From a virus: DNA of 44,428 bases. The stretch covers positions 1 to 44,428 of the IMG/VR virus record IMGVR_UViG_3300042465_007045; one strand, given 5' to 3'. This document shows, piece after piece, positions 5,886 through 12,596 of this stretch (position 1 is its first letter; every line of letters begins with the position of its first letter). The position numbers and the translations under genes are program-made. The notes beneath the pieces were generated by a model, which was given only the letters and a program-made list of their open reading frames with translations, had not been told where the DNA came from and ran no database searches.

Positions 5886-6219
5886 TTATATCTACTATTT
5901 TTACTTCCTCACCTGCAAGCATTGCGTCTATAGTATCTTCTATCATTTCTCTTTGACTTGGACTTAATAATGCCGCTTTTTCTGTTATTGCCGAAACAGC
6001 AAACACATCGCTTGATAATTCTTTTTTAATACCTACTTTTACTTCTTCAGAAATAGAAGGATGTGTTAATATATCTGTTGAAATCCATTGTATTTTATTT
6101 ACATAAGATTTAAATAATCTAGATCCAGCAGAATCCGGGTATTCTCTTACAAAATCTTCGTAATGCTCTTGAGCCATTTTTAAATGATGAATAGCAGATA
6201 TTATATTTGATCCTTTCAT
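5872..6219 (-). CDS. Small helical protein next to the nuclease
   Basis: The 115-residue product is mostly helical: IHHLKMAQEHYEDFVREYPD, then LFKSYVNKIQWISTD and LLSPSQREMIEDTIDAMLAGE. I recall similar proteins beside the nuclease genes of other Bacteroidota phages, but the function is not known. Its start overlaps the nuclease stop by one base (TTAATG), so a role with the nuclease is a reasonable guess. Confidence 0.78.
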   Translation of the reverse strand: MKGSNIISAIHHLKMAQEHYEDFVREYPDSAGSRLFKSYVNKIQWISTDILTHPSISEEVKVGIKKELSSDVFAVSAITEKAALLSPSQREMIEDTIDAMLAGEEVKIVDINDIS

Positions 6220-6962
6220 TAATTATTAAAATTTAAATGTTTTAATTCTATTTCTGATAAAAACTCTCTTGCCATTTCCACTTTGTGTTGAATTTTTAAT
6301 ATAAAATCTTCATCTCTATCAATATTAAATAATAATACTCTTTCTTTTATATCAATATCATCGAATTTCATGTTAAATTCTAATTTTAAAGATTCTTTTA
6401 TAAATTCTGGACTTTCTTCAGAAATAACATTCATGTTTTTAAGTAAATAATACTTTTCTTGTTGAATAATACTTTCTGGAGTATTAGATAAACAATATGC
6501 TATTATACCCTTGGTTGCACCAGTAAGCCACATATATGATTGTATTTGAGCATAATACAATGAATCTAATTTATCTGGCAAGTTCCCTAAAAAAGTCCAC
6601 AAATCATAGCTAGATTTTATATCTATAATAGCTTCTGCATTATGTATATCAGATCCTTCAAATATATCAGGAAGTCCTGTTATAAAATCATTTGTCACCC
6701 TTATTTCATTTTTATTAAATGGCTTTTTAAGATATAATGAAAGCAAATCAATAGATTCATTTTCTACCTCTATGCCTTTCTTCATTTGCTTAGTTTGTAT
6801 ATCTTTTCTTCTTCCGTATTTCTCATAAACATATACTTCTAATAAATGTTTTTGAGCTGTTTTAGATAACTTACCAGCTTCTTTATCTGCTTTTAATTGA
6901 GGCTCGCTCATTAAATATCCCACAGAGCTTGATCTTATTTTTGTTTTAGAAAAGTCCATCAT
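6219..6962 (-). CDS. PD-(D/E)XK (lambda exonuclease/RecB-like) nuclease
   Basis: The 247-residue protein has the layout of YqaJ/lambda-exonuclease-type nucleases. KGIEVEN (E67) is an early acidic residue, GLPD (D99) and IIDIKSS (D114-x-K116) form the catalytic core, and a Q motif follows in YYAQIQSYMWLTG (Q139). Such phage enzymes degrade one strand of duplex DNA for recombination with a single-strand annealing partner. I do not see a RecT, Erf or Beta homologue nearby; the 120-residue protein upstream is the only candidate partner. It sits in the middle of the minus-strand operon, coupled to its downstream neighbour. Confidence 0.85.
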   Translation of the reverse strand: MMDFSKTKIRSSSVGYLMSEPQLKADKEAGKLSKTAQKHLLEVYVYEKYGRRKDIQTKQMKKGIEVENESIDLLSLYLKKPFNKNEIRVTNDFITGLPDIFEGSDIHNAEAIIDIKSSYDLWTFLGNLPDKLDSLYYAQIQSYMWLTGATKGIIAYCLSNTPESIIQQEKYYLLKNMNVISEESPEFIKESLKLEFNMKFDDIDIKERVLLFNIDRDEDFILKIQHKVEMAREFLSEIELKHLNFNN

Positions 6963-6963
6963 T

Positions 6964-7326
6964 TTATTTATTTTTTAGTATTTGCAATTTATCATTATAA
7001 TATTCTTTTAATTCCGGCTTGCCCTTAGCCATAAAAAACCAAGCTTTTAATTCTTCTTCATTAGTACAAGCATCTATAAACATTTTTGTTTTTTCTATTA
7101 ATGTTTGTGGAGTTTGGGTTTGTATTATTTGAGCAGGCTCTTCAAATCCAATTTCTGGAATATTTTTTACGCTTTTCAAATGATATTCTTCAACTAATCC
7201 TTTAGCAATATTTAATGCTTTATCAGCGGATTCTCCTTGATGAAGGCAAACTTCTACTCCTATTTTTTCAGAACTATAATTACCTAAATTAAATGTTTTT
7301 GTGTAGCTAATTGTTTGAATATGCAT
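6964..7326 (-). CDS. Hypothetical protein upstream of the nuclease
   Basis: The N-terminal half of this 120-residue product (KTFNLGNYSSEKIGVEVCLH, then a helix KALNIAKGLVEEYH) resembles a small alpha/beta domain I recall next to recombination genes in Bacteroidota phages. A Gln/Thr/Pro linker leads to a helical C-terminal part. The function is unknown; a single-strand DNA-binding or nuclease-partner role is inferred from position only. It is separated from the nuclease by one base. Confidence 0.75.
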   Translation of the reverse strand: MHIQTISYTKTFNLGNYSSEKIGVEVCLHQGESADKALNIAKGLVEEYHLKSVKNIPEIGFEEPAQIIQTQTPQTLIEKTKMFIDACTNEEELKAWFFMAKGKPELKEYYNDKLQILKNK

Positions 7327-7332
7327 TGTTTA

Positions 7333-7530
7333 TTATTTTCTTCTTGTAACGGTTGTAGCGTTATTTACAACGTGTATTTTAAATATCTTATCTCTATGCT
7401 CTGGTTTTTTTCTTAATAAAGAAACCATAACCATTACAGATGTGTAAGGATTTTGGAATGTAATACTTTGATCTTCTTTTAATTCTGCAACTTTTGTTGA
7501 TACTGAATCAGGGCTTTTGCTTCTTGGCAT
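7333..7530 (-). CDS. Small basic protein, first gene of minus-strand operon
   Basis: The 65-residue, Lys/Arg-rich protein begins PRSKSPDSVSTKVAELKEDQ and ends with strongly basic residues (TVTRRK). The MxRSKxPxSVS start is familiar from small phage proteins of unknown role, perhaps DNA-binding. It is the first gene after the promoter at 7545-7552 and leads the nuclease operon. Confidence 0.75.
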   Translation of the reverse strand: MPRSKSPDSVSTKVAELKEDQSITFQNPYTSVMVMVSLLRKKPEHRDKIFKIHVVNNATTVTRRK

Positions 7531-7544
7531 ATTTTTTGTTTTGC

Positions 7545-7552
7545 CAAAGTTA
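7545..7552 (-). promoter_or_regulatory. -7 promoter box (TAACTTTG) of nuclease operon
   Basis: On the minus strand the sequence reads TAACTTTG, the same box as in the early-operon promoter, 14 bp before the ATG at 7530. No clear -33 TTTG is visible, but the upstream region is a dense set of AATT/TTAA inverted repeats (7551-7592). Confidence 0.6.
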
Positions 7553-7605
7553 ATTTAATTAATTTAATTAAAAAAATAAATTAAATTAATTTATAAAAAT
7601 TTTAT

Positions 7606-7613
7606 TATATTTG
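7606..7613 (+). promoter_or_regulatory. -7 promoter box TATATTTG facing a terminator
   Basis: TATATTTG preceded by AAAAATTTTATTA matches the promoter at 12528-12535 closely. It points along the plus strand into a 60-base gap that ends in a terminator, against the direction of the flanking genes. Confidence 0.5.
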
Positions 7614-7618
7614 CATTG

Positions 7619-7676
7619 ATTCATAGATTAACGGTTAACAGGTTTCCCCCCTTTCTTTCTAGTTAGGGGGCTTTTT
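7619..7676 (+). ncRNA. Candidate small RNA of about 55-60 nt
   Basis: A plus-strand promoter box (7606-7613) and a strong plus-strand terminator (7646-7676) bracket a stretch with no open frame. The transcript would contain TTAACGGTTAAC, a near-palindrome, then a pyrimidine-rich run and the terminator hairpin. Both neighbouring genes are on the other strand. Expression and function are inference. Confidence 0.4.
7646..7676 (+). terminator. Rho-independent terminator, plus strand
   Basis: CCCCC near 7647-7651 pairs with GGGGG at 7666-7670, followed by CTTTTTTAT. The T run lies only on the plus-strand side, so this terminator does not serve the minus-strand HNH gene that ends at 7676. Confidence 0.7.
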
Positions 7677-8188
7677 TATATTTCATGTTCAAGATATTCT
7701 AAAAGAATAGATGGTATTCTTCGTTTTTCTTCTTTTGCAATACTTGGATACATATCTGCAAACTTTTCTATTATTTCATCAAAGCAATGCATATCAACAA
7801 TATCAAGTGTTTTATTATCCATATTTGTATGACATGAATTACCATAAAAACAAAGTTCTATAAAGTTTTTAGGATGATTAGCAACAGACGGGAAATATGC
7901 TTTTGGTAAAATATGAGCTATGCTAAAATGAAATTTTTCATCATCATTTTTAGAAGAAGGGTTACCACAATGGGAACATATTCCTTTCATTTCTTTTCTT
8001 CGTTCTTTAAACCAATCCCATAATTCTTCTTTACTTCCATCTATAGATTCGTTTCTATATTTAATAACTCTTTTGGCAGTATCTTCAATGGTAGCATGAG
8101 CCTTACACCTTCCTTTGCTAAAATTATAATCAAAACATCCGCATAATAATTTTTTCTTTCTAGTTATTATTGTACTGTTATATGCCAT
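7676..8188 (-). CDS. HNH-type endonuclease-like protein
   Basis: The 170-residue protein has a zinc/HNH core: CSHC (C71, C74), then IAHILPK (H92) and ELC (C113) followed by NSCHTNMD (C119, H120). An extra Cys/His cluster sits at the N-terminus (CGC...C...H, residues 16-31). The layout matches HNH proteins of Bacteroidota phages, sometimes annotated as NinG-like. A nicking or recombination role is inferred. The gene lies upstream of the nuclease operon on the same strand, separated from it by the non-coding gap at 7531-7675. Confidence 0.75.
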   Translation of the reverse strand: MAYNSTIITRKKKLLCGCFDYNFSKGRCKAHATIEDTAKRVIKYRNESIDGSKEELWDWFKERRKEMKGICSHCGNPSSKNDDEKFHFSIAHILPKAYFPSVANHPKNFIELCFYGNSCHTNMDNKTLDIVDMHCFDEIIEKFADMYPSIAKEEKRRIPSILLEYLEHEI

Positions 8189-8197
8189 ATTTTTAAT

Positions 8198-8374
8198 TTA
8201 TTCGTAATAATCAAATGCTATTATTTCTTCTTTTTCGTTTCTTTTATTTTTAATATATTCTGCAAAACATTTTTTACACCTAGCGACCCTACCATCAGAT
8301 GATCTAACATCTCTGCTGTAATCAGTTATTTTCTTTATTGTCTTGCATTTTGTGCACTTCTTTTGCATCTTCAT
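8198..8374 (-). CDS. 58-residue zinc-finger protein
   Basis: From ATG at 8374 to TAA at 8198 the product is a 58-residue basic protein with CTKC (residues 7-10) and CKKC (residues 33-36). This double-knuckle ribbon resembles the N-terminal zinc ribbon of the endonuclease VII-like protein at 2537. It may bind DNA or be the separated zinc module of an HNH enzyme. It overlaps the upstream gene by 53 bases and ends 9 bases before the HNH gene start. Confidence 0.65.
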   Translation of the reverse strand: MKMQKKCTKCKTIKKITDYSRDVRSSDGRVARCKKCFAEYIKNKRNEKEEIIAFDYYE

Positions 8375-8495
8375 TTAATTTGTGTAATTTTTTATTTATG
8401 TATTTATATTTACCAATATATTTGCCTTCCTTTGTAACCTCAATAATCATATTAAGCCTTTCAGCCATTTCATATATGAGTTTTTTATTTTCCAT
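8322..8495 (-). CDS. 57-residue helical protein
   Basis: The frame from ATG 8495 to TGA 8322 encodes a 57-residue, Lys/Glu-rich, probably helical protein (LIYEMAERLNMIIEVTKEGK and a coiled segment after it). No family is recognised. It would be the first gene of the minus-strand block. The -7 box sits only 4 bases upstream of the ATG, so the mRNA would be nearly leaderless unless Met10 is the true start. Confidence is moderate because the frame is short and overlaps the zinc-finger gene by 53 bases. Confidence 0.5.
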   Translation of the reverse strand: MENKKLIYEMAERLNMIIEVTKEGKYIGKYKYINKKLHKLNEDAKEVHKMQDNKENN

Positions 8496-8499
8496 TTTA

Positions 8500-8507
8500 C
8501 AAAATTA
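8500..8507 (-). promoter_or_regulatory. -7 promoter box (TAATTTTG), minus strand
   Basis: On the minus strand TAATTTTG fits TAnnTTTG and would start transcription at about the ATG of the 57-residue gene. Confidence 0.45.
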
Positions 8508-8522
8508 TATTAATATTTTTAA

Positions 8523-8542
8523 ATAAACAAAACTATGTTTAT
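8523..8542. promoter_or_regulatory. Candidate operator: 7-bp inverted repeat
   Basis: ATAAACA and TGTTTAT form a perfect inverted repeat around AAACTA, between the divergent minus-strand block and the Cro-like gene. Its size and placement suit a dimeric HTH regulator. Confidence 0.45.
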
Positions 8543-8576
8543 AAAAAATAAATTTTATTATATAAACTTTTATCAC

Positions 8577-8584
8577 TTACTTTG
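8577..8584 (+). promoter_or_regulatory. Candidate -7 box (variant TTACTTTG)
   Basis: TTACTTTG differs by one base from TAnnTTTG and lies 17 bp before the ATG at 8602. It is weak evidence on its own, but it is the only candidate for the replication operon. Confidence 0.3.
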
Positions 8585-8601
8585 CTTCAAACAAACAAAA
8601 T

Positions 8602-8802
8602 ATGAAAAAGGACAGCAACATAAAGGATCATATCCTTATGCACTTACAAGAAATAGAAAGACCAATGAGTTGGTTATCAAGGAAAACCGAAATACCATAT
8701 GGGACTTTGTATGCCATATTCATACAAAGAATTATGAATTTATCAGATAAGTATTTGGTGAAGATTAATAAGGTTTTAGGTACAGATTTCAATAACGACT
8801 AA
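8602..8802 (+). CDS. Cro/CI-like helix-turn-helix protein
   Basis: The 66-residue protein fits a small XRE-type HTH: a helix (IKDHILMHLQEIER), the HTH pair MSWLSRKTEIPYGTLYAIF, then SDKYLVKINKVLGTDF. Such proteins are phage regulators that bind short palindromes as dimers. It stands at the head of the replication operon, beside a 7-bp inverted repeat at 8523-8542, so self-regulation is plausible. A 71-residue frame at 8535-8750 overlaps it and looks like a shadow. Confidence 0.75.
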   Translation: MKKDSNIKDHILMHLQEIERPMSWLSRKTEIPYGTLYAIFIQRIMNLSDKYLVKINKVLGTDFNND

Positions 8803-8812
8803 ATTAACTTAA

Positions 8813-9592
8813 ATGGCTCGCCCAATTAAAAACTATTGTGATTATTTTCCTCATGATAGAGATATGAGAAATCATAGGAAAGTTAAAGCCATAAGAACAA
8901 AATATGGCATTATAGGATATGCTGTTTGGTCTATGATACTTGAATATTTAACAGGAATAGATGGTAATGTTTTTGAGTATTCAGACGTAGAATTAGAATT
9001 AATGGCCGGTGACTTCGGAGTTTCTGCTACAGAAATACGGGACGTACTGGATTACTGTATCAAACTGGAGATGCTATTCCTAAATAACGGGTTTATTAGC
9101 TCAGAATCGCTTGATGAAAGGTTAAAACCGGTATATGAGAAAAGAGGCAAGAGTAAGGATATCTGCAAGAAACAACTCCGTATAAACGGTAAATTTACTA
9201 TCAGTAATACCGTTACTAACGGAGTTTCTGTAGCAGAAACGCCGCAAAGTAAAGTAAATAAAAGTAAAGTAAATAAAACTATAGTAAATGTTGAATTTTC
9301 TTCTTTTTGGGAATTGTACGACAAAAAGGTTGGAGATCGAGAGAAATTGGAAAGGAAATGGAATTCATTTACAGATCAGGAAAGACTTGAAATTATGGAA
9401 TATATTCCCAAGTACAAGCTTGTGCAGTCAGAAAAAAAATTCAGAAAAGATCCTCAAACTTTTTTTAATAACAAATCATGGCAGGATGAACTTGTTGGAT
9501 TTAAGCCAGATTTGAAGGAAAATATTTTCAAAAGGCAGAATACTGAATTTGAAGAATACAAAGCGAGGATGATTGAGATTCAAAATAAATAA
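8813..9592 (+). CDS. DUF4373/DnaD-like replication initiator
   Basis: The N-terminal 110 of 259 residues match the Lin1244/Lin1753 (DUF4373) domain: ARPIKNYCDYFPHDRDM, then KVKAIRTKYGIIGYAVWSMI and a winged-helix region with GDFGVSATEIRDVLDYCI. A Lys/Ser/Asn-rich linker joins it to a C-terminal helical domain (FWELYDKKVGDREKLERKWN and FRKDPQTFFNNKSWQDEL), as in phage replication proteins that recruit helicase. It lies directly before the primase-helicase gene, which supports an initiator or helicase-loader role. No origin was identified inside it. Confidence 0.85.
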   Translation: MARPIKNYCDYFPHDRDMRNHRKVKAIRTKYGIIGYAVWSMILEYLTGIDGNVFEYSDVELELMAGDFGVSATEIRDVLDYCIKLEMLFLNNGFISSESLDERLKPVYEKRGKSKDICKKQLRINGKFTISNTVTNGVSVAETPQSKVNKSKVNKTIVNVEFSSFWELYDKKVGDREKLERKWNSFTDQERLEIMEYIPKYKLVQSEKKFRKDPQTFFNNKSWQDELVGFKPDLKENIFKRQNTEFEEYKARMIEIQNK

Positions 9593-9603
9593 AAATTAAA
9601 ACG

Positions 9604-11460
9604 ATGATAGCTACTATTTACAAAACCATATTTTCTAAAGAACAATTTTATATAAATGTTGAAGATGCGTTAAAGCGTATTCAAAATGGCAAAAGCAAAA
9701 TTCTTGTTGAAGAAATCAGAAGCACGTTAGACAAGGAAAAAGCAAGTAAGCTAAAAGCAAATTTACCATCCGTATGTTTCAGTGGTAAGTTTGGACCAGA
9801 TCGAAAAGATGAACAACTTATCGAACATAGCGGATTTTTGGTTCTAGATTTCGATAACATTTACGAATTGAGGGAAAAGCAAACTGAAATAATTTCAAAA
9901 GATTTTATTTTTGCTTGTTGGATTAGCCCATCTGGGAATGGATTAAAAGCTTTGGTAAAAATTGCAGATGGCACAAAGCACAGAGAGCATTTCCAATCAT
10001 TGCAAGAAGTTTTCCCTGAAATCGACAGAAGCGGAATTAACGTAAGCAGGGTTTGTTACGAAAGTTATGATCCTGAAATTTACATAAATCACAAAGCTGT
10101 AGTATTCACAAAAGCTAAAAAAACCGAGAAGCAAATTGTAACTCAAGTTCAAAATTTAGATGACTCCGAAAACTTTCGTAGAATTTTAAAGTGGCTTACG
10201 AATAAAAACGATGCTTTTGTGACTGGTGAACGTAATTCTTACATTTTTAAGCTTGCATCTGCGTGCTCTAGATTCGGAATCGACGAGGAGGCCGCTTTAA
10301 GCCTCATAGCTACCGAGTATTTAGTCAGCAATGACTTTACTATGTCAGAGATGAGGAACGCCGTAAAGAGCGGATATAGGGCAAATAGGGGTAGTTTTGG
10401 AACGGCTATCATGCAAAAAGAGAACTTGGTGCATAAAACCACCAGATACGAGATAAATGTAAAACAGGAGTTTACTGAAGAAAAAGATGAAAATTACAGG
10501 GTAGATGATGTTATTTACGGGATAGATGTTAAGGATAAAGCTTTAAGCATAAACGAAAATGGTTTTGAGAGGGTAAATGGCATTGGAGTTCCAGAAATTG
10601 ATTATTTGTTCAAGCCAAAAAGAGGGGAAACAACACTTCTTACTGGTATTGGAAACTATGGTAAAAGTGCTTTTAAAAAGTGGTATATTCTGATGAGAAT
10701 TTTATTATACGGAGAAAAAATAGCTACCTTTTCACCGGAAGATGTTCCGTCTGAAGAATATTTTCATGATTACGTAGAAATGCTTTTAGGATGTGAGTGT
10801 ACACCTTACAATCCTAATAGGCCATCAAATTCTGTTTATGAAGCAGCTTATGATTATCTTTCTAAGCATATTTTTTACATAAGCGCAGAAACATTATCAC
10901 CAACTCCTCAGTACATAAAAGAGAAATTTTTAGAACTAATTATTCAAGAAAAGATAGATTTTTGTTGTATAGATCCATTTAATCAGCTTACGAATGATTA
11001 CAAGGGTTTTGGAGGCAGAACTGATAAATATTTAGAAACATTTTTATCAGATTGTTCCAGATTTGCTCAAAAAAATGACGTGTATTTTTGGATAATTGCG
11101 CATCCAAAACAGATGGATAAAGATTCTACTGGAAACTACAAATGCCCTGATGTATTCGATATTGCTGATGGCGCTATGTGGAATAATAAATTGAGCAATA
11201 TATTGGTTTATCACAGACCTTTTGCGCAGACAGATCCACAGAATCCAATGGCTGATTTATATACTAAAAAGGTTAAGAAAAAGAATGTTGGAAGAAGGGG
11301 ATTTATGTCTATGGAATATGTATGGAAAAGCAGAAGGTTTTTTATTGGTGGTATTGATATTACACAGGTTATTTTAAATAAAATGAATATTGATTTTTGG
11401 AAACAACAAACAGCAAATCAATCATGGATTCCTTATAAAGATGTTGATGATATTTTTTAA
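9604..11460 (+). CDS. VirE/BT4734-type primase fused to RecA-fold helicase
   Basis: The 618-residue protein has two parts. Residues 1-180 match the BT4734/VirE N-terminal domain, an archaeo-eukaryotic primase-like fold: FSGKFGPDRKDEQL, LVLDFDN (D82, D84), ISPSGNGLKALV (from S108) and SRVCYESYDPEIYIN. A helical linker follows. From about residue 320 there is a RecA/DnaB-like ATPase with Walker A GIGNYGKS (348-355), Walker B DFCCIDPF (about 452-459), and WIIAHPKQM as a sensor-like motif. It probably primes and unwinds the phage DNA, with the initiator upstream and SSB downstream (18-base gap). Confidence 0.9.
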   Translation: MIATIYKTIFSKEQFYINVEDALKRIQNGKSKILVEEIRSTLDKEKASKLKANLPSVCFSGKFGPDRKDEQLIEHSGFLVLDFDNIYELREKQTEIISKDFIFACWISPSGNGLKALVKIADGTKHREHFQSLQEVFPEIDRSGINVSRVCYESYDPEIYINHKAVVFTKAKKTEKQIVTQVQNLDDSENFRRILKWLTNKNDAFVTGERNSYIFKLASACSRFGIDEEAALSLIATEYLVSNDFTMSEMRNAVKSGYRANRGSFGTAIMQKENLVHKTTRYEINVKQEFTEEKDENYRVDDVIYGIDVKDKALSINENGFERVNGIGVPEIDYLFKPKRGETTLLTGIGNYGKSAFKKWYILMRILLYGEKIATFSPEDVPSEEYFHDYVEMLLGCECTPYNPNRPSNSVYEAAYDYLSKHIFYISAETLSPTPQYIKEKFLELIIQEKIDFCCIDPFNQLTNDYKGFGGRTDKYLETFLSDCSRFAQKNDVYFWIIAHPKQMDKDSTGNYKCPDVFDIADGAMWNNKLSNILVYHRPFAQTDPQNPMADLYTKKVKKKNVGRRGFMSMEYVWKSRRFFIGGIDITQVILNKMNIDFWKQQTANQSWIPYKDVDDIF

Positions 11461-11477
11461 TATAAAACAAACAAACA

Positions 11478-11876
11478 ATGATCAAAATGCAATTAATTGG
11501 ACATTTGGGCCAAGATGCGGTAGTAAACAATGTAAATGGCAAAACTGTAATTAACTTTTCTGTTGCTCATTCTGAAAAATTTAAAAACAAAGAAGGGGTA
11601 GAAGTAAACAAAAGTGTATGGGTTTCGGCAGCTTATTGGACAGATCGTACAGCTGTGGCTCCTTATTTGAAAAAAGGATCTCAAGTTTATGTAGAAGGAA
11701 GTCCTGAAGCTAAAACTTATAGAAATCAAAATACAAATGAAGTTATGCCTCAATTGTCTTTAAGAGTTACTAGTATTCAGCTAATTGGAGGTTCAAAACA
11801 AAGTAATACAGAGCCTCAAAGTGACTTTATTTCTCAACCAAATGGATTCGAATTAACTGAAGAACAACCTATTTAA
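11478..11876 (+). CDS. ssb: Single-stranded DNA-binding protein
   Basis: The 132-residue protein is a standard bacterial-type SSB. The OB fold begins MQLIGHLGQDAVV, has the typical NFSVAHSEKF strand and the aromatic VWVSAAYW strand, then AVAPYLKKGSQVYVEGSPEAK. A short disordered tail ends in EEQPI, an acidic tip similar to the protein-interaction end of bacterial SSBs but not the canonical DDIPF. Met1 or Met4 could be the start. It follows the primase-helicase gene and closes the core replication set. Confidence 0.95.
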   Translation: MIKMQLIGHLGQDAVVNNVNGKTVINFSVAHSEKFKNKEGVEVNKSVWVSAAYWTDRTAVAPYLKKGSQVYVEGSPEAKTYRNQNTNEVMPQLSLRVTSIQLIGGSKQSNTEPQSDFISQPNGFELTEEQPI

Positions 11877-11877
11877 T

Positions 11878-11955
11878 ATGAATTATTTTGTTAATTATAG
11901 TTGGAGTGGTATATTTACTACTCCAACTTATTCGATAATTATAAAAAAGGTTTAA
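11878..11955 (+). other. 25-codon mini-ORF with internal hairpin between ssb and next gene
   Basis: An ATG one base after the ssb stop opens a 25-codon frame that ends one base before the next ATG. It contains a 9-bp hairpin (AGTTGGAGT 11899-11907 with ACTCCAACT 11920-11928) flanked by TAATTAT/ATAATTA, which could extend the stem. No T run follows, so it is not a normal terminator. It may be a leader peptide/attenuator or an RNA-processing site. Confidence 0.4.
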
Positions 11956-11956
11956 A

Positions 11957-12076
11957 ATGGCAAAGCTTACAAATTCAAGCAAAATTACTTTTGGCAAACA
12001 AAAAACAGGAAGAGCTAAAAAATCTTATAACAAACATAGTCCTAGACCAAAGCCATATAAAGGCCAAGGAAGATAA
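11957..12076 (+). CDS. 39-residue highly basic protein
   Basis: ATG 11957 opens a 39-residue protein very rich in Lys/Arg/Gly and ending PYKGQGR. I recall short basic proteins with a (K/R)xYxGQG(R/K) end as common in Bacteroidota phage genomes, with no known function. It probably binds nucleic acid. It lies in the replication operon and is followed 9 bases later by another tiny basic gene. Confidence 0.75.
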   Translation: MAKLTNSSKITFGKQKTGRAKKSYNKHSPRPKPYKGQGR

Positions 12077-12085
12077 ACATAAAAT

Positions 12086-12226
12086 ATGAATAATAAAGCC
12101 GCTAAAAAGCTAAGAAGATTAGCAGTTACTTTTGCTACTATGAATGGGCAAACTTTAGAGCAGTCAAAAGTTATATACAAAAGATTAAAAGAAGTGCATA
12201 AAGAAAACAAAAAAGCCCCTCGTTAA
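12086..12226 (+). CDS. 46-residue basic helical protein
   Basis: The 46-residue product (NNKAAKKLRRLAVTFATMNG, then a Lys-rich helix) is of unknown function. A similar pattern, with a KLRRLA helix and a Y/KRLK helix, is as I recall common in small phage proteins. Its last codons are part of the terminator hairpin at 12214-12234, which ends the replication operon. Confidence 0.72.
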   Translation: MNNKAAKKLRRLAVTFATMNGQTLEQSKVIYKRLKEVHKENKKAPR

Positions 12227-12234
12227 AAGGGGCT
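12205..12234. terminator. Bidirectional terminator between convergent genes
   Basis: AGCCCCT (12214-12220) pairs with AGGGGCT (12228-12234). On the minus strand the stem is followed by TTTTTTG, a strong terminator for the gene at 12241-12486. On the plus strand the tail is only ATTTC, so termination there is weaker. Confidence 0.8.
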
Positions 12235-12240
12235 ATTTCA

Positions 12241-12486
12241 CTAAGCTAGTGCAGCATTTGCTGCTGTAAGAACTTGGTTAACTGTAGAAGTTACAAGGTA
12301 ACCTGTACTTCTTTGATTTAAACCGCTTGGAGGTACAACGATAAGTGCGTTAGCTTGTACTCCATTTACTTCTTGGTCAACTGGTGAAACCACAATACCA
12401 GTAGATGGTAATGCAAATACTGTTCCTCCTGTTGGTTGCGCATACTGATTTACTTGTAAAACCGTTGCTGCGAAAATGTTTGCCAT
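12241..12486 (-). CDS. Isolated minus-strand virion-like small protein
   Basis: This 81-residue protein is rich in Val, Ala, Thr, Gly and Gln, with beta-strand patterns (FAATVLQVNQYAQPTGG, GIVVSPVD, ALIVVPPSGLNQRSTGYLV). I recall related small proteins in Bacteroidota phages with an LPSTGIVVSPV-like core and no known function; a decoration or other structural role is plausible. It has its own divergent promoter (12528-12535) and a terminator, and is the only minus-strand gene between two plus-strand operons, so it is separately controlled. Low charge and repetitive hydrophobic strands fit a virion protein. Confidence 0.75.
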   Translation of the reverse strand: MANIFAATVLQVNQYAQPTGGTVFALPSTGIVVSPVDQEVNGVQANALIVVPPSGLNQRSTGYLVTSTVNQVLTAANAALA

Positions 12487-12527
12487 TTTTTTTTGTTTTA
12501 ATTGTTATAAATATATGATTGGCATAA

Positions 12528-12535
12528 CAAATATA
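12528..12535 (-). promoter_or_regulatory. -7 promoter box (TATATTTG), minus strand
   Basis: On the minus strand AAAATTTATTATATTTG matches the plus-strand promoter at 7606-7613 over 16 or more bases with one indel. It drives the isolated gene that starts at 12486, with a 41-base leader. Confidence 0.6.
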
Positions 12536-12563
12536 ATAAATTTTATTATGACTTTTAAATCGT

Positions 12564-12571
12564 TAACTTTG
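12564..12571 (+). promoter_or_regulatory. -7 promoter box TAACTTTG of the packaging genes
   Basis: TAACTTTG lies 25 bp before the ATG at 12597 and is divergent from the box at 12528-12535. It is the same -7 sequence as in the two early-type promoters at 213 and 7545. Confidence 0.6.
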
Positions 12572-12596
12572 TTAAATTAATAAAATTAATTAAATT

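Noticed and set aside
8535-8750. 71-residue frame overlapping the HTH gene
   Set aside because: The HTH protein in the other frame has a clear fold pattern; this frame is compositionally random.
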